DNA of 64,000 nt from positions 124,001 through 188,000 of the forward strand of contig NZ_MOLV01000001.1 of the NCBI RefSeq assembly GCF_001870785.1. The letters run 5' to 3'. Origin of the DNA: Exiguobacterium sp. KRL4. GTDB taxonomy: Bacteria > Bacillota > Bacilli > Exiguobacteriales > Exiguobacteriaceae. Position 1 is the stretch's first letter. The number at the start of each line of letters is the position of its first letter. A model generated the notes under the pieces. The model had not been told where the DNA came from. It saw only the letters and a program-made list of their open reading frames with translations, and did no database searches. Both the position numbers and the translations under genes were made by a program. Shown piece after piece: positions 47,355-55,564 of the stretch.

Positions 47355-48431
47355 TTAGTTTGAATACAGATGGGATTGATTTCGTCCATTCTTCTTCGCT
47401 TCATATAATGCAGCATCAGCCTGTTTAAAAACGATACTTGCGGATTGGCGTCGAGCAAAGGCAACACCGGCTGAGACGGTGATGGACAGGGCATGATCTT
47501 GCATGACGAAAGGGGTCTTCGTCACAGTCGAAACAATCTGTTGTGCCAATTGAACGGGAGAAATCTTAAATGTATTCGGAAAGATGGCGATGAATTCCTC
47601 GCCGCCATACCGACCGACTGTCACGTCGTCCGGACATTCTTGGGTCAGCAAAACAGAAAAGTGGCGTAAGACGGCGTCGCCGACGGCATGCCCGTATTGG
47701 TCGTTCACGGCTTTGAAGTAGTCTAAGTCAAACAGGATGACGACCCAAGGAGCTTGCTCCTGTTCAAGAACCGCTACTCTATCCATGATGACATGGCGAT
47801 TGGCAAGTCGTGTCAATTGATCGGTCGAAGCCAAGTAGGATTGATACGAGTACAGGACAAAATGCTCTTGCAACAGACCGGACAACCGGTAAAACAGGAG
47901 AGAAGAAAAAATCGTGATCAAAAAGTACGGGACATAAATCGATTGCCACGCATTGTTTTCTGCTTCACTTAACAACATCCGAACTAAAACGAGTAGAGAG
48001 CCGATCGTGACGATGACCGTAAACAAAGTCGCCTTTTGTTTAATGAACCGTGTACAGAGTAAGACAAGTCCGATGAAACTGACTAACGTAATGATGGAAT
48101 TTTGTAAGGCAATCATCGATTCGCCCGTATCGAGGAGAATCCGGTAGGCGATTAACAGGAAACCCGTCGTCATGATACTGATTGGTCCACCGTATAAAGC
48201 GGATAAGGCGAGTGGCAATAACCGCAAGTCAATAAAGGCGCCATTGATGGAAATCGAGTTATGAATCAGTAAGATGCCTGTCAGACCGTTGGCCAACCCA
48301 AAGTAAAAACGGGTCGAGATTTTGGAATCACGTTGGATGGGGAGCCGGTTGCGCATGAGGTAAAATGTCACGGACAGAACTAAAAAAATGATACAGATAT
48401 TCAGAAAAAAGATGTTAAGGGTCGATAGCAT
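47355..48431 (-). CDS. diguanylate cyclase with 5TM-LytS-like sensor domain
   Basis: A 358-residue protein: six or so N-terminal TM helices with the NGLTGILLIHNSI...FIDLRLLPLALSALYGGP pattern of the 5TMR-LYT domain, then a GGDEF domain. Active-site motif GGEEF is at residues 276-280 (GRYGGEEFIAIFP). No RxxD inhibitory site is seen directly before it. It should make c-di-GMP from GTP. Stops 13 bp from the EAL gene stop; RBS GAAAGGA. Confidence 0.92.
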   Translation of the reverse strand: MLSTLNIFFLNICIIFLVLSVTFYLMRNRLPIQRDSKISTRFYFGLANGLTGILLIHNSISINGAFIDLRLLPLALSALYGGPISIMTTGFLLIAYRILLDTGESMIALQNSIITLVSFIGLVLLCTRFIKQKATLFTVIVTIGSLLVLVRMLLSEAENNAWQSIYVPYFLITIFSSLLFYRLSGLLQEHFVLYSYQSYLASTDQLTRLANRHVIMDRVAVLEQEQAPWVVILFDLDYFKAVNDQYGHAVGDAVLRHFSVLLTQECPDDVTVGRYGGEEFIAIFPNTFKISPVQLAQQIVSTVTKTPFVMQDHALSITVSAGVAFARRQSASIVFKQADAALYEAKKNGRNQSHLYSN

Positions 48432-48544
48432 AAAGAAATCCTTTCACGTTTAGCACTATGTAAAAATGAGATAATCTGGAATCTGTCATCATTGTACGAT
48501 ACTCGAACCGCAAAATACAGAAAAAACAGCCAATAAAGGCTGTT

Positions 48545-49114
48545 TTAGCGAATCGGCGCAAACTTATGGATTGCCTGAACGGCTTCGTTCCAAGACGAGA
48601 CGCGAACGATGTTTTCAGGAATCGCACGCCGGTTGTACGGTGCATCAAACAAGATGACCGGAATCGACGTGTCTTCCGCAATTTGAATCGCATTTTCAAG
48701 CCGGTCCTCCATGAAGAGATCGAGCGACAAATCACGAACGACTTGTACTTTATCGTGGGAACCTGTCATGATCAACGAATCAAGTGGCAATTCGTGTTGC
48801 TTGATCCACTCTTCCGTCACAGGGCGGACGATTTCCGATCGCGCCGTCACGTAGTGAAGATCATATTGTTTACGTAACTCCCACAGATGTTGTTTGACAA
48901 GCTCCTGTGGAACGGACTCCCGATAGATGCCGAGTTCATGACCTGACTTGACCATGAATTCCCAAAACTCGATCTGTTCCATGTCCGTATAGGTATGGAG
49001 TTCGTATTCAGAGGCCATCTCAAAATCAATCGATGTCCCGAGATATTTATTCATATAGTTAAAGCACGAAGAAGGATGAGTGATTGTTCCATCAATATCA
49101 ATTCCGATTTTCAC
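48545..49114 (-). CDS. HAD-family 5' nucleotidase-like protein YqfW
   Basis: A 189-residue HAD hydrolase: motif I DIDGT (IGIDIDGTIT), motif II-like YVTARSE, and motif III/IV around DLFMEDRLENAIQIA. It fits the NT5C/YqfW group of putative nucleotidases. GTG start. In B. subtilis yqfW also lies between zur and ispG. Substrate unknown. Confidence 0.9.
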   Translation of the reverse strand: MKIGIDIDGTITHPSSCFNYMNKYLGTSIDFEMASEYELHTYTDMEQIEFWEFMVKSGHELGIYRESVPQELVKQHLWELRKQYDLHYVTARSEIVRPVTEEWIKQHELPLDSLIMTGSHDKVQVVRDLSLDLFMEDRLENAIQIAEDTSIPVILFDAPYNRRAIPENIVRVSSWNEAVQAIHKFAPIR

Positions 49115-49177
49115 TTACATCACCAACATTCTATAAATTTTCTGCCACTAGTATAACATAGTCGAAAAGCAGAAACG

Positions 49178-49212
49178 AAAAAAAGAGTCGCTCCATAGGG
49201 AGGACTCTTTTT
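49178..49212 (-). terminator. terminator after ispG
   Basis: Read on the minus strand, AAAAGAGTCCTCC pairs with GGAGCGACTCTTTT, followed by a T run. Confidence 0.85.
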
Positions 49213-49214
49213 GA

Positions 49215-50324
49215 TTACGCTTGACTAGCTTTTGCGGCTTCTTTTTCCGCTTCTTTTTCAAGAACGATCGCATCGATTTCTTTTTTCAATTCTTCAACCA
49301 TCGTTGCTTCCGGCACTTTACGGATGATTTCTCCATGACGGAACAGCAATCCTTCGTTACGCGCACCGGCGATACCGATGTCTGCTTCGCGTGCTTCACC
49401 AGGACCGTTGACGGCACAACCGAGAACAGCAACTTTGATGTTGACTTGAATTTTATCGATGTAGTCTTCGATTTCTGCTGCGATTGCCATCAAGTCGATT
49501 TCAATTCGTCCGCATGTCGGGCAAGAAATCAATGTTGCGGCATTTGCTGCGAGACCAAATGATTTCAAGACTTCTTTTGCGACTTTTACTTCTTCAACTG
49601 GATCGGCAGAAAGTGAGACACGAACTGTATTCCCGATACCGCGTGACAGAATCGCACCAAGACCAGCCGCCGATTTCAGTGAACCGGTACGTAGTGGACC
49701 AGACTCCGTGATTCCGACGTGAAGCGGATAGTCGAATGACTCAGAGGCTAACTGATATGCTTCGAGCGCCAGTTGTACGTCAGATGCTTTCAACGAAACG
49801 ATGATATCGTGGAAATCGAGATCCTCAAGAATCTTAATGTGGTGCAAAGCACTTTCGACCATCCCGCGAGCTGTCGGATAACCGTATTTCTCAAGAATGT
49901 GTTTCTCGAGCGAACCGGCGTTGACACCAATCCGAATCGGAATGTTTTTCGCTTTTGCTGCCGTAACGACCGCTTCGACTTTCTCGCGGCGTCCGATATT
50001 ACCCGGGTTGATCCGAATTTTATCGACACCCGCTTCGATGGCCATGAGAGCGAGTTTATAGTTGAAGTGAATGTCTACGACAAGCGGAATATTGATCCGG
50101 CTCTTGATTTCTGCAAGTGCTAACGCATCACGTTCTTCCGGACAAGCAACACGGACGATTTGGCATCCTGCTTCTTCAAGACGTAAAATTTCAGCGACAG
50201 TCGCTTCGACGTCGTGTGTTTTTGTTGTCGTCATACTTTGAATGATGACTTCATTACTTCCACCAATGACAAGGTCCCCAACACGAACGGGACGAGTCTT
50301 AGAGCGATGGACCATTTTCGGCAT
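49215..50324 (-). CDS. ispG: (E)-4-hydroxy-3-methylbut-2-enyl-diphosphate synthase
   Basis: A 369-residue GcpE-type enzyme of the MEP pathway. TIM barrel ([32 protein letters not shown] at the start) and C-terminal iron-sulfur domain with [13 protein letters not shown] and [15 protein letters not shown] 50324 ([10 protein letters not shown]) follows AAAGGAG; a further ATG upstream (50348) lies before that RBS. The final ~20 residues are Glu/Lys/Ala-rich. Confidence 0.97.
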   Translation of the reverse strand: MPKMVHRSKTRPVRVGDLVIGGSNEVIIQSMTTTKTHDVEATVAEILRLEEAGCQIVRVACPEERDALALAEIKSRINIPLVVDIHFNYKLALMAIEAGVDKIRINPGNIGRREKVEAVVTAAKAKNIPIRIGVNAGSLEKHILEKYGYPTARGMVESALHHIKILEDLDFHDIIVSLKASDVQLALEAYQLASESFDYPLHVGITESGPLRTGSLKSAAGLGAILSRGIGNTVRVSLSADPVEEVKVAKEVLKSFGLAANAATLISCPTCGRIEIDLMAIAAEIEDYIDKIQVNIKVAVLGCAVNGPGEAREADIGIAGARNEGLLFRHGEIIRKVPEATMVEELKKEIDAIVLEKEAEKEAAKASQA

Positions 50325-50436
50325 ATCGAAAATCTCCTTTTGTGGCATAACGCCAGATTGTTTATGACTACTTGTACTATCATATCGAACTATTCCCTAA
50401 AAATCGAGAAACAAGAACGAAAATCGAACATTTACA

Positions 50437-50465
50437 ATTGTTTAACACGAATAGATGAAAGTCAA
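50437..50465 (-). promoter_or_regulatory. ispG promoter
   Basis: Minus strand TTGACT (50465-50460), 17 bp, AACAAT (50442-50437). Confidence 0.6.
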
Positions 50466-50517
50466 TCCGTCGCTGGACGGGCATTGAAACTCAAAAATTG
50501 CTCCAATGAGAAGGTTG

Positions 50518-50991
50518 TTAAGAGAAATTTCGAGCGGGCTTCTTATTTCGACGGGCCAGGAAAAGTGGAAGCAATGAATACAAGAGGTGTCCGGCTAATA
50601 GAATCGCGACACCGACCGAAGAGTATCCGAGTTGATAAACAAAGACGCCGATCGGGAACGTCCAAATGTTTGCTGCGACGGTATAAGGAAACACTTGTCG
50701 AAACGCCCAAGGTTTTGGCAAGATCCATTGAATGAACCAACGATTTAAGTAAGACACGAACAACAGATATAATAAAACGGCAATTGCAATAAAGATGAAA
50801 TGGAGAATGAACCAGATGATAAACGGGATCGATTGTTCGAGAAACAGGCTGTCGATTACCGTCGTCCACAAGGAAATCCAAGTCAATCCACAAAAATAAA
50901 GGGAAACATCTGCCAAGCGAGTCTTTAAAAAAGGGCGATTTGGAATTAGGGTGGTTTGTAAGTAATTAAGTAGTTGACTTAAAAAATGCAA
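50518..50991 (-). CDS. hypothetical polytopic membrane protein
   Basis: A 157-residue hydrophobic protein with four to five predicted TM helices (for instance FIIWFILHFIFIAIAVLLYL and SVGVAILLAGHLLYSLLPLF) and a basic C-terminus (ARRNKKPARNFS). The pattern recalls small Yip1-like membrane proteins but I cannot assign it. TTG start with a weak AGAGTGA RBS. It is divergent from the Na/Pi cotransporter gene across a 220-bp region with a strong palindrome. Confidence 0.65.
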   Translation of the reverse strand: MHFLSQLLNYLQTTLIPNRPFLKTRLADVSLYFCGLTWISLWTTVIDSLFLEQSIPFIIWFILHFIFIAIAVLLYLLFVSYLNRWFIQWILPKPWAFRQVFPYTVAANIWTFPIGVFVYQLGYSSVGVAILLAGHLLYSLLPLFLARRNKKPARNFS

Positions 50992-51057
50992 TTAAATCAC
51001 TCTTTCTTCTGTTTTATAACAAGATTTGATTTGATGAAAAACCTTTTATTTAAAGGG

Positions 51058-51081
51058 TTAATCTGTATCGGTACAGATTAA
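51058..51081. repeat. 24-bp operator-like palindrome upstream of the Na/Pi transporter
   Basis: TTAATCTGTA-N4-TACAGATTAA, ten perfectly matched bases on each side of TCGG. It lies in the divergent region between the small membrane protein and the transporter, with no T run after it. Confidence 0.75.
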
Positions 51082-51114
51082 TAAAACCTTAACAATCGAA
51101 TGTCTGAAAAACTA

Positions 51115-51143
51115 TTTACAAGTTCACTAGACCTTTACATAAT
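51115..51143 (+). promoter_or_regulatory. probable promoter of the Na/Pi cotransporter
   Basis: TTTACA (51115-51120), 17 bp, CATAAT (51138-51143). TTCACT (51123) and TTTACA (51134) are 11 bp apart and might be a weak PhoP half set, but no extended series is seen. Confidence 0.5.
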
Positions 51144-51211
51144 AGTGGAGGTTGAAATAATGAATTCTTAACAACAAATCAATTCCACTTTGTATATGAG
51201 GAGATGACAAG

Positions 51212-52852
51212 ATGAACTATGATTTACAGGAAATGATTTTCACCTTTATCGGTGGACTGGGTATTTTCCTATTCGGTATTAAGTATATGGGAGATGGTCT
51301 TCAAAAAACAGCGGGAGACCGTTTACGGTACATTTTAGATAAGTATACCTCCAACCCGTTTCTCGGGATTTTGGCTGGTATTGTCGTCACGGTCTTGATC
51401 CAGTCGTCATCCGGAACAACCGTCATTGTCGTCGGTTTAGTGAGTGCCGGATTGATGAATTTACGTCAAGCAATCGGTGTCGTCATGGGGGCGAACATTG
51501 GAACGACAATCACTGCTTTTATCATCGGCTTTAATGTGAAGGAAGCGGCACTCCCGGCGATTGCAATCGGAGCATTCTTGATTTTCTTCTTCAATAAAGA
51601 AAGGATTCAATACATTGGTCAAATCTTCTTTGGATTTGGAGCTCTCTTTTATGGATTGACATTAATGGGTGACGGAATGGCACCTCTTGAATCGAGTGAG
51701 TGGTTCCGTGACCTGACAGTCTCGATGTCAGATAGTCCTTTACTCGGTGTTTTTGTTGGGACGGTCTTTACGATGCTCGTCCAATCCTCATCTGCGACGA
51801 TCGGAATTTTGCAAGAGTTATATGATGGAGGGATGATTGATATCAAGGCCGCTTTGCCCGTCTTGTTCGGTGACAATATCGGTACGACGATTACGGCTGT
51901 TCTTGCAGCACTCGGAGCATCGATTGCAGCGAAACGGACGGCAGCGGCGCACGTCATCTTCAACATCGTCGGAACAATCCTCTTCTTGATTGCCTTGCCT
52001 GTATTCTCGAGTTTCATCACCTGGATCACAGGTGCGCTTGAACTTGAACCGAAAATGCAAATCGCATTTGCACACGGGACGTTTAACGTCGTCAACACAT
52101 TGATTCAATGTTGGTTCATCGCGCAAATCGCGTGGCTCGTCCAAAAAGTCGTTCCGGGAACGGATACGACGGTTGACTCAAAACCACGTCACTTGGATCA
52201 AAACATCCTCAATCAATCATCGTCACTTGCATTGAATCAAGCGAAACTCGAAGTGTTACGGATGGGTGAGTTCTCGAAAGAAGCGCTTGGTAAAGCGCAC
52301 CGTTATACACAGTCGCATGATAAAAAAGATGTGTCTGAAGCGGATCAAATCGAATATGCCATCAACCATCTGAATACAGAAGTGACGAGCTATCTCGTCA
52401 AAGTCGCAGCGCACGACTTGTCGGAACGGGAATCAAATGACCATTCACTCTTGATGCATGCCGTCAATGACTTTGAACGGATCGGTGATCACGTCGAAAA
52501 CGTCATCGAACTCGTTGATTTCCAAATCGTCAACCGGATTGTCTTTACGAGTCAAGCGAAAAAAGAGCTAGACGAGATGTACGTCTTGACTCAGAAAATC
52601 GTTGGGACAGCCATTAAAGCCGTTGAAACGGACGATGTTTCGTTAGCACGTCAAGTGCTTGAGTTAGAAGGGAAACTTGATTCCTTTGAGCGTTCATTCC
52701 GCAAACACCATGTTTTGCGTGTTAATGCAGGGGAGTGTACCGGTCAAGCTGGAATGATTTTCGTTGATTTATTATCGAACCTAGAGCGGATCGGGGATCA
52801 TGCTGTCAACATTACAGATCTCGTACTCGAACAACGTTCAGGAACAGCGTGA
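51212..52852 (+). CDS. Na/Pi cotransporter family protein with PhoU-like domain
   Basis: A 546-residue protein. The membrane part (about 1-315) holds two inverted Na/Pi cotransporter repeats with the QSSSGTT motif (VLIQSSSGTTVI) and its partner LVQSSSATIGI. The C-terminal cytosolic part (about 345-540) is PhoU-like with two EFERIGDHVENV / NLERIGDHAVNITDL copies, matching the family's ERIGDH motif. It imports or exports phosphate with sodium. RBS GAGGAG. Confidence 0.93.
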   Translation: MNYDLQEMIFTFIGGLGIFLFGIKYMGDGLQKTAGDRLRYILDKYTSNPFLGILAGIVVTVLIQSSSGTTVIVVGLVSAGLMNLRQAIGVVMGANIGTTITAFIIGFNVKEAALPAIAIGAFLIFFFNKERIQYIGQIFFGFGALFYGLTLMGDGMAPLESSEWFRDLTVSMSDSPLLGVFVGTVFTMLVQSSSATIGILQELYDGGMIDIKAALPVLFGDNIGTTITAVLAALGASIAAKRTAAAHVIFNIVGTILFLIALPVFSSFITWITGALELEPKMQIAFAHGTFNVVNTLIQCWFIAQIAWLVQKVVPGTDTTVDSKPRHLDQNILNQSSSLALNQAKLEVLRMGEFSKEALGKAHRYTQSHDKKDVSEADQIEYAINHLNTEVTSYLVKVAAHDLSERESNDHSLLMHAVNDFERIGDHVENVIELVDFQIVNRIVFTSQAKKELDEMYVLTQKIVGTAIKAVETDDVSLARQVLELEGKLDSFERSFRKHHVLRVNAGECTGQAGMIFVDLLSNLERIGDHAVNITDLVLEQRSGTA

Positions 52853-52865
52853 ATAGACAAATGAG

Positions 52866-52904
52866 ACAAGGGGGATTTCCGAAAAGAAATTCCTCTTTGT
52901 TTTT
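52866..52904 (+). terminator. terminator after the Na/Pi cotransporter gene
   Basis: ACAAGGGGGATTTC pairs with GAAATTCCTCTTTGT (G-T pairs included), then a short T run. Confidence 0.7.
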
Positions 52905-52917
52905 GTGAGATAATTTA

Positions 52918-52946
52918 TTGACATTCAAGTTCAATTCCAGTAATCT
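52918..52946 (+). promoter_or_regulatory. possible tRNA promoter
   Basis: TTGACA (52918-52923) with a modest -10, TAATCT (52941-52946), 17 bp away, 25 bp before the first tRNA. Confidence 0.5.
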
Positions 52947-52971
52947 GATATTAGTTGTTTTAATTGATCAT

Positions 52972-53045
52972 GGCGGTGTAGCTCAGCTGGCTAGAGCGTA
53001 CGGTTCATACCCGTGAGGTCGTGGGTTCGACTCCCTCCGCCGCTA
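52972..53045 (+). tRNA. tRNA-Met (CAT), elongator type
   Basis: A 74-nt cloverleaf: acceptor GGCGGTG/CGCCGCT (G1-U72 pair), D stem GCTC/GAGC, anticodon stem TACGG/CCGTG, loop TTCATAC with CAT, T loop TTCGACT. It is not the initiator (no C1-A72 mismatch, no GGG/CCC anticodon stem). The T stem GTGGG/CCCTC has one T-T mismatch. No CCA is encoded. Confidence 0.9.
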
Positions 53046-53056
53046 CTATTACTTAA

Positions 53057-53130
53057 GGACCCTTAGCTCAGCTGGTTAGAGCTGACGGCTCATAACCGTC
53101 CGGTCGCAGGTTCGAGTCCTGCAGGGTCCA
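53057..53130 (+). tRNA. tRNA with CAT anticodon, probably tRNA-Ile2 (lysidine-modified)
   Basis: A 74-nt cloverleaf with perfect acceptor GGACCCT/AGGGTCC, D stem GCTC/GAGC, anticodon stem GACGG/CCGTC, loop CTCATAA and T stem GCAGG/CCTGC. The body resembles the bacterial Ile-CAT tRNA (converted by TilS to read ATA) rather than Met. No CCA is encoded. A terminator follows. Confidence 0.85.
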
Positions 53131-53136
53131 TTTTAG

Positions 53137-53175
53137 AAACGCACACTCTTTTTTTGGAGTGTGCGTTTATTTTTG
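53137..53175 (+). terminator. terminator after the tRNA pair
   Basis: AAACGCACACTC / GAGTGTGCGTTT, 12 bp, with a T-rich loop and trailing T's. Confidence 0.88.
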
Positions 53176-53260
53176 CTTCCTTGGGGAATATTAAAGATAT
53201 TGTAATAATGTTAATACAATACTATTCATACTATGGCAATTTAAGGGAGAGCGAAGAGAG

Positions 53261-54721
53261 ATGGAACGTAACCATACAATGATGCAGTTTTTTGAGTGGC
53301 ATGTAGAAAATGATGGAAAGCATTGGCAACGCTTAAAAGAGAGAGCGCCGGAACTGCGTGCTGCAGGCATCACATCTGTTTGGATTCCACCCGCTTCAAA
53401 GGGACAATCAGATGAAGATACAGGGTATGGCATTTACGATGTCTATGATTTAGGGGAGTTTGACCAAAAAGGAACGGTCCGGACGAAATACGGGACAAAA
53501 GATGAATTGATTGAAGCGATTCAAGTTGCCCATGAAAATGACATTGCCGTCTATGCTGACGTCGTCATGAACCATAAAGCGGCAGCGGATGAATTAGAAA
53601 CGATTAAAGTCGTGGAAGTACACCCGGAAGACCGTTCGCAAGAAATTTCAGAAGAATTTGAAATCGATGCGTGGACGAAGTTTACGTTCCCGGGTCGAAA
53701 TGGTAAATACTCTGATTTCATTTGGTCACATGAGTTTTTCAATGGAACGGATTTTGATGCGCGTGAAGAAAAAACGGGTGTCTTTAAAATTTCCGGTAAA
53801 AATAAAGACTGGAACGACCAGGTGGATGATGAGTTCGGTAACTACGATTACTTGATGTTTGCAAACATTGATTACAACCACCCGGAAGTCCGTCAAGAGA
53901 TGATCAATTGGGGAAATTGGTTCAAAGAAACAATCAATTGCCAAGGATTCCGATTGGATGCAATCAAACACATCAACTATGAGTTCGTTAATGAATTCGC
54001 AAAATCGATGATTGGAGATAATCCAGAAGGGTTTTATATGGTCGGTGAGTTCTGGAAATCGGATTTAGATGATTGCCGTCAATTTTTAGACAGTGTGGAT
54101 TATACGATCGATCTGTTTGATGTGCCGCTTCATTATAAATTTCATGAAGCGTCGCAACAGGGACAAGAATTTGATTTAACGACATTATTTGCAGATACGC
54201 TCGTCGAATCGCACCCGACGAACGCGGTGACATTTGTCGATAACCATGACTCGCAACCAGGTGAATCGCTTGAATCGTGGATTGACGATTGGTTCAAACA
54301 ACATGCCTATGCATCGGTACTCCTTCGTAAAGATGGTTACCCATGTGTTTTCTACGGTGACTACTATGGTGTCCAAGGACCTCACCCGGTCGAAGGTAAA
54401 AAAGAGATGATCAATGCCTTGCTGTACGCTCGTTACCATAAAGCATATGGCGAACAAGAAGATTATCTCGACGATCCACATTGTGTCGGTTGGGTCCGTC
54501 GTGGTGTCGAAGAATTCCCGAACTCAGGCTGTGCGGTTTTACTGTCGAACGCGGATATGTGTGAAAAACGGATGTTCGTTGGTGAATTACGTGCCGGAGA
54601 GCACTGGTTCGATTATACGAATCACCAGGAAGAACCGGTCGTCATCGATGAAGAAGGATTTGGTGTATTCCCGGTTCCGGGCGGCGGCGTCTCTGTATTC
54701 GCTCCACGCGACGAACAGTAA
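53261..54721 (+). CDS. cytoplasmic alpha-amylase (GH13)
   Basis: A 486-residue GH13 enzyme without a signal peptide, opening MERNHTMMQFFEWHVENDGKHWQRL like the liquefying/cytosolic amylases. Conserved regions are ADVVMNHKA (I), FRLDAIKHI with nucleophile Asp (II), MVGEFWK with the acid Glu (III) and FVDNHDSQ with Asp (IV). It should hydrolyse alpha-1,4 links in imported maltodextrins or glycogen. RBS is weak (GGGAG, 11 nt). An inverted repeat, ATTGTA-N10-TACAAT (53199-53220), precedes the gene and may be regulatory. Confidence 0.94.
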   Translation: MERNHTMMQFFEWHVENDGKHWQRLKERAPELRAAGITSVWIPPASKGQSDEDTGYGIYDVYDLGEFDQKGTVRTKYGTKDELIEAIQVAHENDIAVYADVVMNHKAAADELETIKVVEVHPEDRSQEISEEFEIDAWTKFTFPGRNGKYSDFIWSHEFFNGTDFDAREEKTGVFKISGKNKDWNDQVDDEFGNYDYLMFANIDYNHPEVRQEMINWGNWFKETINCQGFRLDAIKHINYEFVNEFAKSMIGDNPEGFYMVGEFWKSDLDDCRQFLDSVDYTIDLFDVPLHYKFHEASQQGQEFDLTTLFADTLVESHPTNAVTFVDNHDSQPGESLESWIDDWFKQHAYASVLLRKDGYPCVFYGDYYGVQGPHPVEGKKEMINALLYARYHKAYGEQEDYLDDPHCVGWVRRGVEEFPNSGCAVLLSNADMCEKRMFVGELRAGEHWFDYTNHQEEPVVIDEEGFGVFPVPGGGVSVFAPRDEQ

Positions 54722-54814
54722 TTTCTAAGGGTCATTGCTTGCGCCTGACCAACTATTTTTGCTAGTCTTAAAGAGTACTGAAATTCCGAAAATAGGATAA
54801 AGGGGGACATGAAA

Positions 54815-55423
54815 ATGTCAAAATTTGAATTACCAGAACTCGGCTACGCTTATGATGCGCTGGAGCCACATATCGATGCTCGTACGATGGAGATTCACCA
54901 CTCTAAACACCACAACACGTATGTCACGAACGTCAACGCGGCACTTGAAGGGTCAGAGCACGAAGGGAAATCACTTGAAGAGTTGCTTCAAAACCTTGAT
55001 TCGCTTCCTGCTAACATTCAAACAGCTGTCCGTAACAACGGTGGTGGACATTGGAATCACTCATTTTTCTGGAAACTCTTGAAAAAGAACGACGGAGCGG
55101 CTCCGACTGGCGAACTTGCTTCAGCAATCGACGAGTCATTTGGTTCATTCGATGCGTTTAAAGATGCATTCGCAAAAGCAGCAACAACACGTTTTGGTTC
55201 AGGTTGGGCGTGGCTCATCGTGGACGGTGGTAAATTAGCTGTCGTTTCAACACCAAACCAAGATACACCAGTCATGGAAGGCAAAACGCCGATTCTTGGA
55301 CTTGATGTTTGGGAGCATGCTTATTACTTGAACTATCAAAACCGTCGTCCGGATTACATCAATGCGTTCTTTAACGTTGTTGACTGGGATCACGTTGCGA
55401 AGCTTTACACTGACGCAAAATAA
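54815..55423 (+). CDS. sodA: superoxide dismutase (Mn/Fe)
   Basis: A 202-residue SOD with metal ligands in [24 protein letters not shown] and [19 protein letters not shown]. The Gly-rich [13 protein letters not shown] resembles Mn enzymes. ATG 54815 (MSKFELPEL) is 7-9 nt after GGGGGAC. It detoxifies superoxide in the cytosol. A terminator follows. Confidence 0.96.
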   Translation: MSKFELPELGYAYDALEPHIDARTMEIHHSKHHNTYVTNVNAALEGSEHEGKSLEELLQNLDSLPANIQTAVRNNGGGHWNHSFFWKLLKKNDGAAPTGELASAIDESFGSFDAFKDAFAKAATTRFGSGWAWLIVDGGKLAVVSTPNQDTPVMEGKTPILGLDVWEHAYYLNYQNRRPDYINAFFNVVDWDHVAKLYTDAK

Positions 55424-55432
55424 ACGGTATAT

Positions 55433-55474
55433 AGGAGCACCGATTTTCCGTAAGGGAAACCGGTGCTCTTTTTT
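55433..55474 (+). terminator. terminator after sodA
   Basis: GGAGCACCG...TTTCC pairs with GGGAAACCGGTGCTC, followed by six T. Confidence 0.9.
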
Positions 55475-55564
55475 AATGCGGAAAATGATGGGATAGGTTG
55501 TTATGGAAAGTTTCCTTCTATATAATGAAACAAGATGACTTTTTGAACGATAGGGGAGTACGCC

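Noticed and set aside
51089-51139. PhoP box in front of the Na/Pi cotransporter
   Set aside because: TTAACA and TTTACA hexamers occur but not in a regular 11-bp series; only one pair (51123/51134) has the right step.
52972-53045. Initiator tRNA-fMet
   Set aside because: The acceptor end pairs as G1-U72 and the anticodon stem lacks the three G-C pairs of initiators; elongator Met fits.
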